NCBI GenBank assembly: GCA_036274635.1
Contig: DASUFI010000170.1
Location: 1-8,468, forward strand
Length of the DNA stretch: 8,468 nucleotides
Origin: DASUFI01 sp036274635
GTDB lineage: Bacteria; Planctomycetota; B15-G4
Direction of reading: 5' to 3'
Both the position numbers and the translations under genes were made by a program. Positions 6,479 through 8,468 of the stretch are shown piece after piece (position 1 is the first letter of the stretch; each line of letters begins with the position of its first letter). The notes below the pieces were generated by a model. That model saw nothing but the letters and a program-made list of their open reading frames with translations. It ran no database searches and was not told the DNA's origin.

Positions 6479-6485
6479 AGAGAGG
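6479..6485 (+). promoter_or_regulatory. Ribosome-binding site of the NtrC-like gene
   Basis: AGAGAGG directly after the preceding stop and seven bases before ATG 6493 supports that start over earlier in-frame codons, which would run into the transglutaminase-like gene. Confidence 0.55.
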
Positions 6486-6492
6486 CTCCGGC

Positions 6493-7653
6493 ATGGTGGC
6501 TCGCATCCTGCTGGTCTGTGCGGACGACGCGCGTCGCCGCCCGCTCGAGGACATGCTCGCAGACCAGCGCACCACCGTGCGCCGCCTCGACGCCGTGGGC
6601 GCCGACCTCGCCTGGTCCGCCGGCCCGGCGCCCGACCTGCTCGTGGTGGGCGCCTTCGGCCACACCGCGCGCGCCGTCGAGCTGGTGCGCACCGCGCTCT
6701 CCGCCGACCCCGACCTGTGCGTGCTGGTCGTGGACGACCCCGCCTCCTGGCCCGAGGCCCTGCTGCACCTGCCGGGCGTGGCCGTGGTCGTGCTCGAGGC
6801 CCGCGGCGGCTTCTCCGCCGCCCGCGGACGCCTGCTCGAGCGCCGCGCCCTCCTGCGCGAGGTAGGCCTGCGCCGCTCCGAGCCCGCCGACCGCCTGGCC
6901 GCCGAGTGCCTGCAGGGCGAGCTGCCCGCCGTGCGCCAGATGCGCCTGCTCCTCGCCCGCGCCGAGGACCGCGCCGCGCCCATCGTCCTCGCCGGCGAGC
7001 GCGGCACCCTCCGCCGCCGCATCCTGCGCCACGTCCTGCGCACGCAGGGCGACCTCGGCGTGGACAGCGACGTCCTGCTGGTCGAGGATGTCGACCTGCT
7101 GCCCCTCGAGAAGCAGGGCTCCATCCTGCGCTTCCTGCAGCAGGGCCGGCGCGTGGTGGCCACGGCCACGCCGGAGTTCCGGCTGAGGCACCGCGATGGC
7201 CGCTTCCGCGAGGACCTCTACTACCGCCTCGGCGGGCACCCCGTCGACACCGTCCCGCTGCGCGAGCGGCGCGAGGACATCGACCGGCTCGCGCGCTGCC
7301 TCGGCCTCGCGGTGGAGAGCGAGACGGCGCGCGCGCTGCTCGCCGCCTACGACTGGCCGGGCAACCTGCGCGAGCTGGAGCTGGTGTGCGAGCACGCCGC
7401 GCTGCTCGCCCGCGACGGCAGCGTGGACGAGCGGCACGTGGCGCTGCCGGAGCTGGCGGGCACGCGCCTGCCGTCGGGGAGGTTCGTGCTGCGCATTCCG
7501 GAGTCGGGCGTGTCGCTGGAGGATGTGGAGAAGGAAGCCATCCGGCAGGCGCTGGCGGCGACGGACAGCAACATCGCGGAGGCGGCGCGGAGGCTGAGCG
7601 TGGAGCGGGGGAAGTTGAGGTATCGGTTGAGGAAGTTCGGGCTGGGGCGGTGA
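6493..7653 (+). CDS. Degenerate NtrC-family regulator (pseudo-receiver, inactive-looking AAA+ domain, Fis-type HTH)
   Basis: The 386-residue product has the layout of a sigma-54 activator but has lost its working parts. Residues 1-120 resemble a receiver domain, with Gly53 where the phosphorylated aspartate belongs (PDLLVVG) and no clear conserved lysine. The AAA+ region starts near 140. Walker A is GERGTLRR at 168-175 instead of GESGTGKE, with arginine replacing the key lysine. Walker B is LLVED (195-199) instead of LFLDE, with the acidic pair swapped. Only about 30 residues separate the two, against about 70 in NtrC, so the GAFTGA loop that contacts sigma-54 is missing. Later parts are kept: Q...LRFLQ, GRFREDLYYRL at 236-246, PLRERREDI at 255-263 and WPGNLREL at 288-295. 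A Fis-like HTH (about 342-386) ends AARRLSVERGKLRYRLRKFGL. It should bind DNA but is unlikely to drive sigma-54 promoters. The frame is intact, arguing against a pseudogene. Confidence 0.88.
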   Translation: MVARILLVCADDARRRPLEDMLADQRTTVRRLDAVGADLAWSAGPAPDLLVVGAFGHTARAVELVRTALSADPDLCVLVVDDPASWPEALLHLPGVAVVVLEARGGFSAARGRLLERRALLREVGLRRSEPADRLAAECLQGELPAVRQMRLLLARAEDRAAPIVLAGERGTLRRRILRHVLRTQGDLGVDSDVLLVEDVDLLPLEKQGSILRFLQQGRRVVATATPEFRLRHRDGRFREDLYYRLGGHPVDTVPLRERREDIDRLARCLGLAVESETARALLAAYDWPGNLRELELVCEHAALLARDGSVDERHVALPELAGTRLPSGRFVLRIPESGVSLEDVEKEAIRQALAATDSNIAEAARRLSVERGKLRYRLRKFGLGR

Positions 7654-7998
7654 GGGGCCTGCCGTCGCGCTCGCACCGTGCCCGAGCCTGAGCGCAATCC
7701 GCGCGCTGCCCGCGCCTCCGGCGGTCCAGCGGCTCGTGCAGGCAACCGGCGCGCGCTTCGGGCGAAACGTCCAGGTCTCACGCCGCACGTCCTGGGTCAT
7801 CCTGGTCACATTGAAGAAATTGGTCGGAGCATTGACTCCGACCAATTTCTTCAATGTGAGCAGGACGAGCTCAGCGAGGCCATGGGGCGATGGGTCGCGT
7901 GACCTTCACCCAGGAGTGTTCGCGCCGCGGCCTCAGTCACGCGGAACGGAGCGGGTCTTGAGGAGTCGATGGGGAGGCGCGTCACGTCGCCCCGCACA
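7654..7998. other. Non-coding gap between convergent genes
   Basis: This 345-base stretch separates the end of the regulator gene from the end of the - strand methyltransferase. Open frames across it give low-complexity or unrecognisable peptides with no ribosome site. Apart from the inverted repeat at 7806-7859 I see no RNA gene, promoter or mobile-element end. Confidence 0.6.
7806..7859. repeat. Perfect 24-bp inverted repeat with 6-base loop, AT-rich
   Basis: The left arm 7806-7829 (TCACATTGAAG... to ...GTCGGAG) is the exact reverse complement of the right arm 7836-7859, around the loop CATTGA (7830-7835). Pairing stops at G/G just outside. The arms are much richer in A and T than everything around them. 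The position between two convergent gene ends suits a bidirectional transcription terminator, but there is no T-run after the stem on either strand. A small mobile or REP-like palindrome, or a protein-binding site, is equally possible. The CATTGA of the loop also occurs near the start of the left arm (7809-7814). No second copy is present in the window. Confidence 0.85.
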
Positions 7999-8468
7999 TC
8001 ACCCCCTCAGTGCGCTTCCAATGAGCGCCACCGTCCCCGCATCCGTCCCGCAGCACCCGCCGATCCACCGCGCGCCCGCCTGACGCGCCGCCCGCGCGAA
8101 CGCCGCCAGCACGTTGTCGTCGACGGGATCGCTCGGCAACCCCGCTGACGGCTTGAGCCAGCGCGGCATCTCCTCCTGCGCCGCCGCCAGCTTGTACAGC
8201 TCGTGCGGCCCGCGGCAGCAGTTGAGGCCGGGCTCGACGTCGTCGCCGCTGGCGGCGAGCAACGCGAGCGCCTCGTGCACGCGATCGTGGTCGGCGCGGC
8301 TGCCGTCGGTGCTGGAGCAGCACACGACCAGGGGCAGACGGGGCGCGAGCTCGGCGCGCAGCTCGAGGGCGTGGCCGGCTTCGCTGACGGCGTTGCAGGT
8401 CTCGAAGACCAGCAGGTCCACGCCCTCGTCGATGAGGGCGCGCAGCACGTCCCGCACCTGCCAGACCC
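7999..8468 (-). CDS. Homocysteine S-methyltransferase domain protein, C-terminal part (gene runs off the right edge)
   Basis: About 156 residues of the end of a homocysteine S-methyltransferase-family (pfam02574) TIM barrel are present, the family found in MetH, MmuM and BHMT, which methylate homocysteine to methionine. Visible family blocks are QVRDVLRALIDEGVDLLVFET, then GLNCC (first zinc cysteine), WLKPSAGLP in place of the usual VKPNAGLP, and the zinc motif GGCCGT close to the C-terminus. All three expected zinc-ligand cysteines are therefore kept. A GTG at 8457 (reading leftwards) is not the real start: the residues before it (VWQ) continue the family pattern, and the N-terminal half is missing from the window. 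No cobalamin domain follows, so it is not a full-length MetH; a stand-alone MmuM/BHMT-like enzyme, or a protein with another domain in front, is likely. It converges on the regulator gene. Confidence 0.87.
   Translation of the reverse strand, partial: VWQVRDVLRALIDEGVDLLVFETCNAVSEAGHALELRAELAPRLPLVVCCSSTDGSRADHDRVHEALALLAASGDDVEPGLNCCRGPHELYKLAAAQEEMPRWLKPSAGLPSDPVDDNVLAAFARAARQAGARWIGGCCGTDAGTVALIGSALRG

Noticed and set aside
6316..7854. Long - strand frame opposite the regulator, running through the palindrome
   Set aside because: Composition is that of a shadow frame (histidine-, alanine- and glutamine-rich) and it would start inside the palindrome without a ribosome site.
7678..7902. Possible 74-codon gene on the + strand after the regulator
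   Set aside because: No ribosome site, low-complexity arginine/alanine sequence, and it reads through the palindrome arms.

Overview
The window is very GC-rich bacterial DNA with tightly packed genes, nearly all on the + strand. Two predicted lipoproteins with lipobox signal peptides, a LipB-type octanoyltransferase and an NtrC-like regulator point to a Gram-negative or diderm lineage. Planctomycetota or Myxococcota-like bacteria would fit, but nothing here fixes the taxon.

Layout. 2-679: lipB, whose true start probably lies just left of the window. 676-1254 and 1362-1934: two related small lipoproteins (lpA and lpB are used here only as labels). Between them, at about 1300-1365, is a short remnant that closely resembles an internal piece of mazG. 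1992-2864: intact two-domain mazG. 2876-3841: a queuosine-salvage protein (DUF2419/Qng1 family). 3842-4000: non-coding gap with a strong GC hairpin. 4001-4744, 4744-5598 and 5588-6478: a class I SAM methyltransferase, an alpha/beta hydrolase and a SirB1-like transglutaminase-core protein, with overlapping ends. 6493-7653: a regulator resembling a sigma-54 activator but lacking the key residues of its receiver and ATPase domains. 7654-7998: non-coding gap between convergent genes, holding an AT-rich perfect inverted repeat with 24-bp arms. 7999-8468: the C-terminal part of a homocysteine S-methyltransferase-like gene on the - strand, running off the right edge.

How the genes fit together. The + strand genes may form one or two long transcription units, with a possible break in the 159-bp gap before 4001. 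Several are housekeeping or salvage functions: lipoate attachment, NTP house-cleaning and queuine recovery. They do not make one obvious pathway. The most unusual parts are the lipoprotein pair wedged between lipB and mazG with its mazG scar and shift in codon use, the degenerate NtrC-like regulator, and the isolated perfect palindrome. No tRNA, rRNA, CRISPR array, transposase or integrase gene was recognised.
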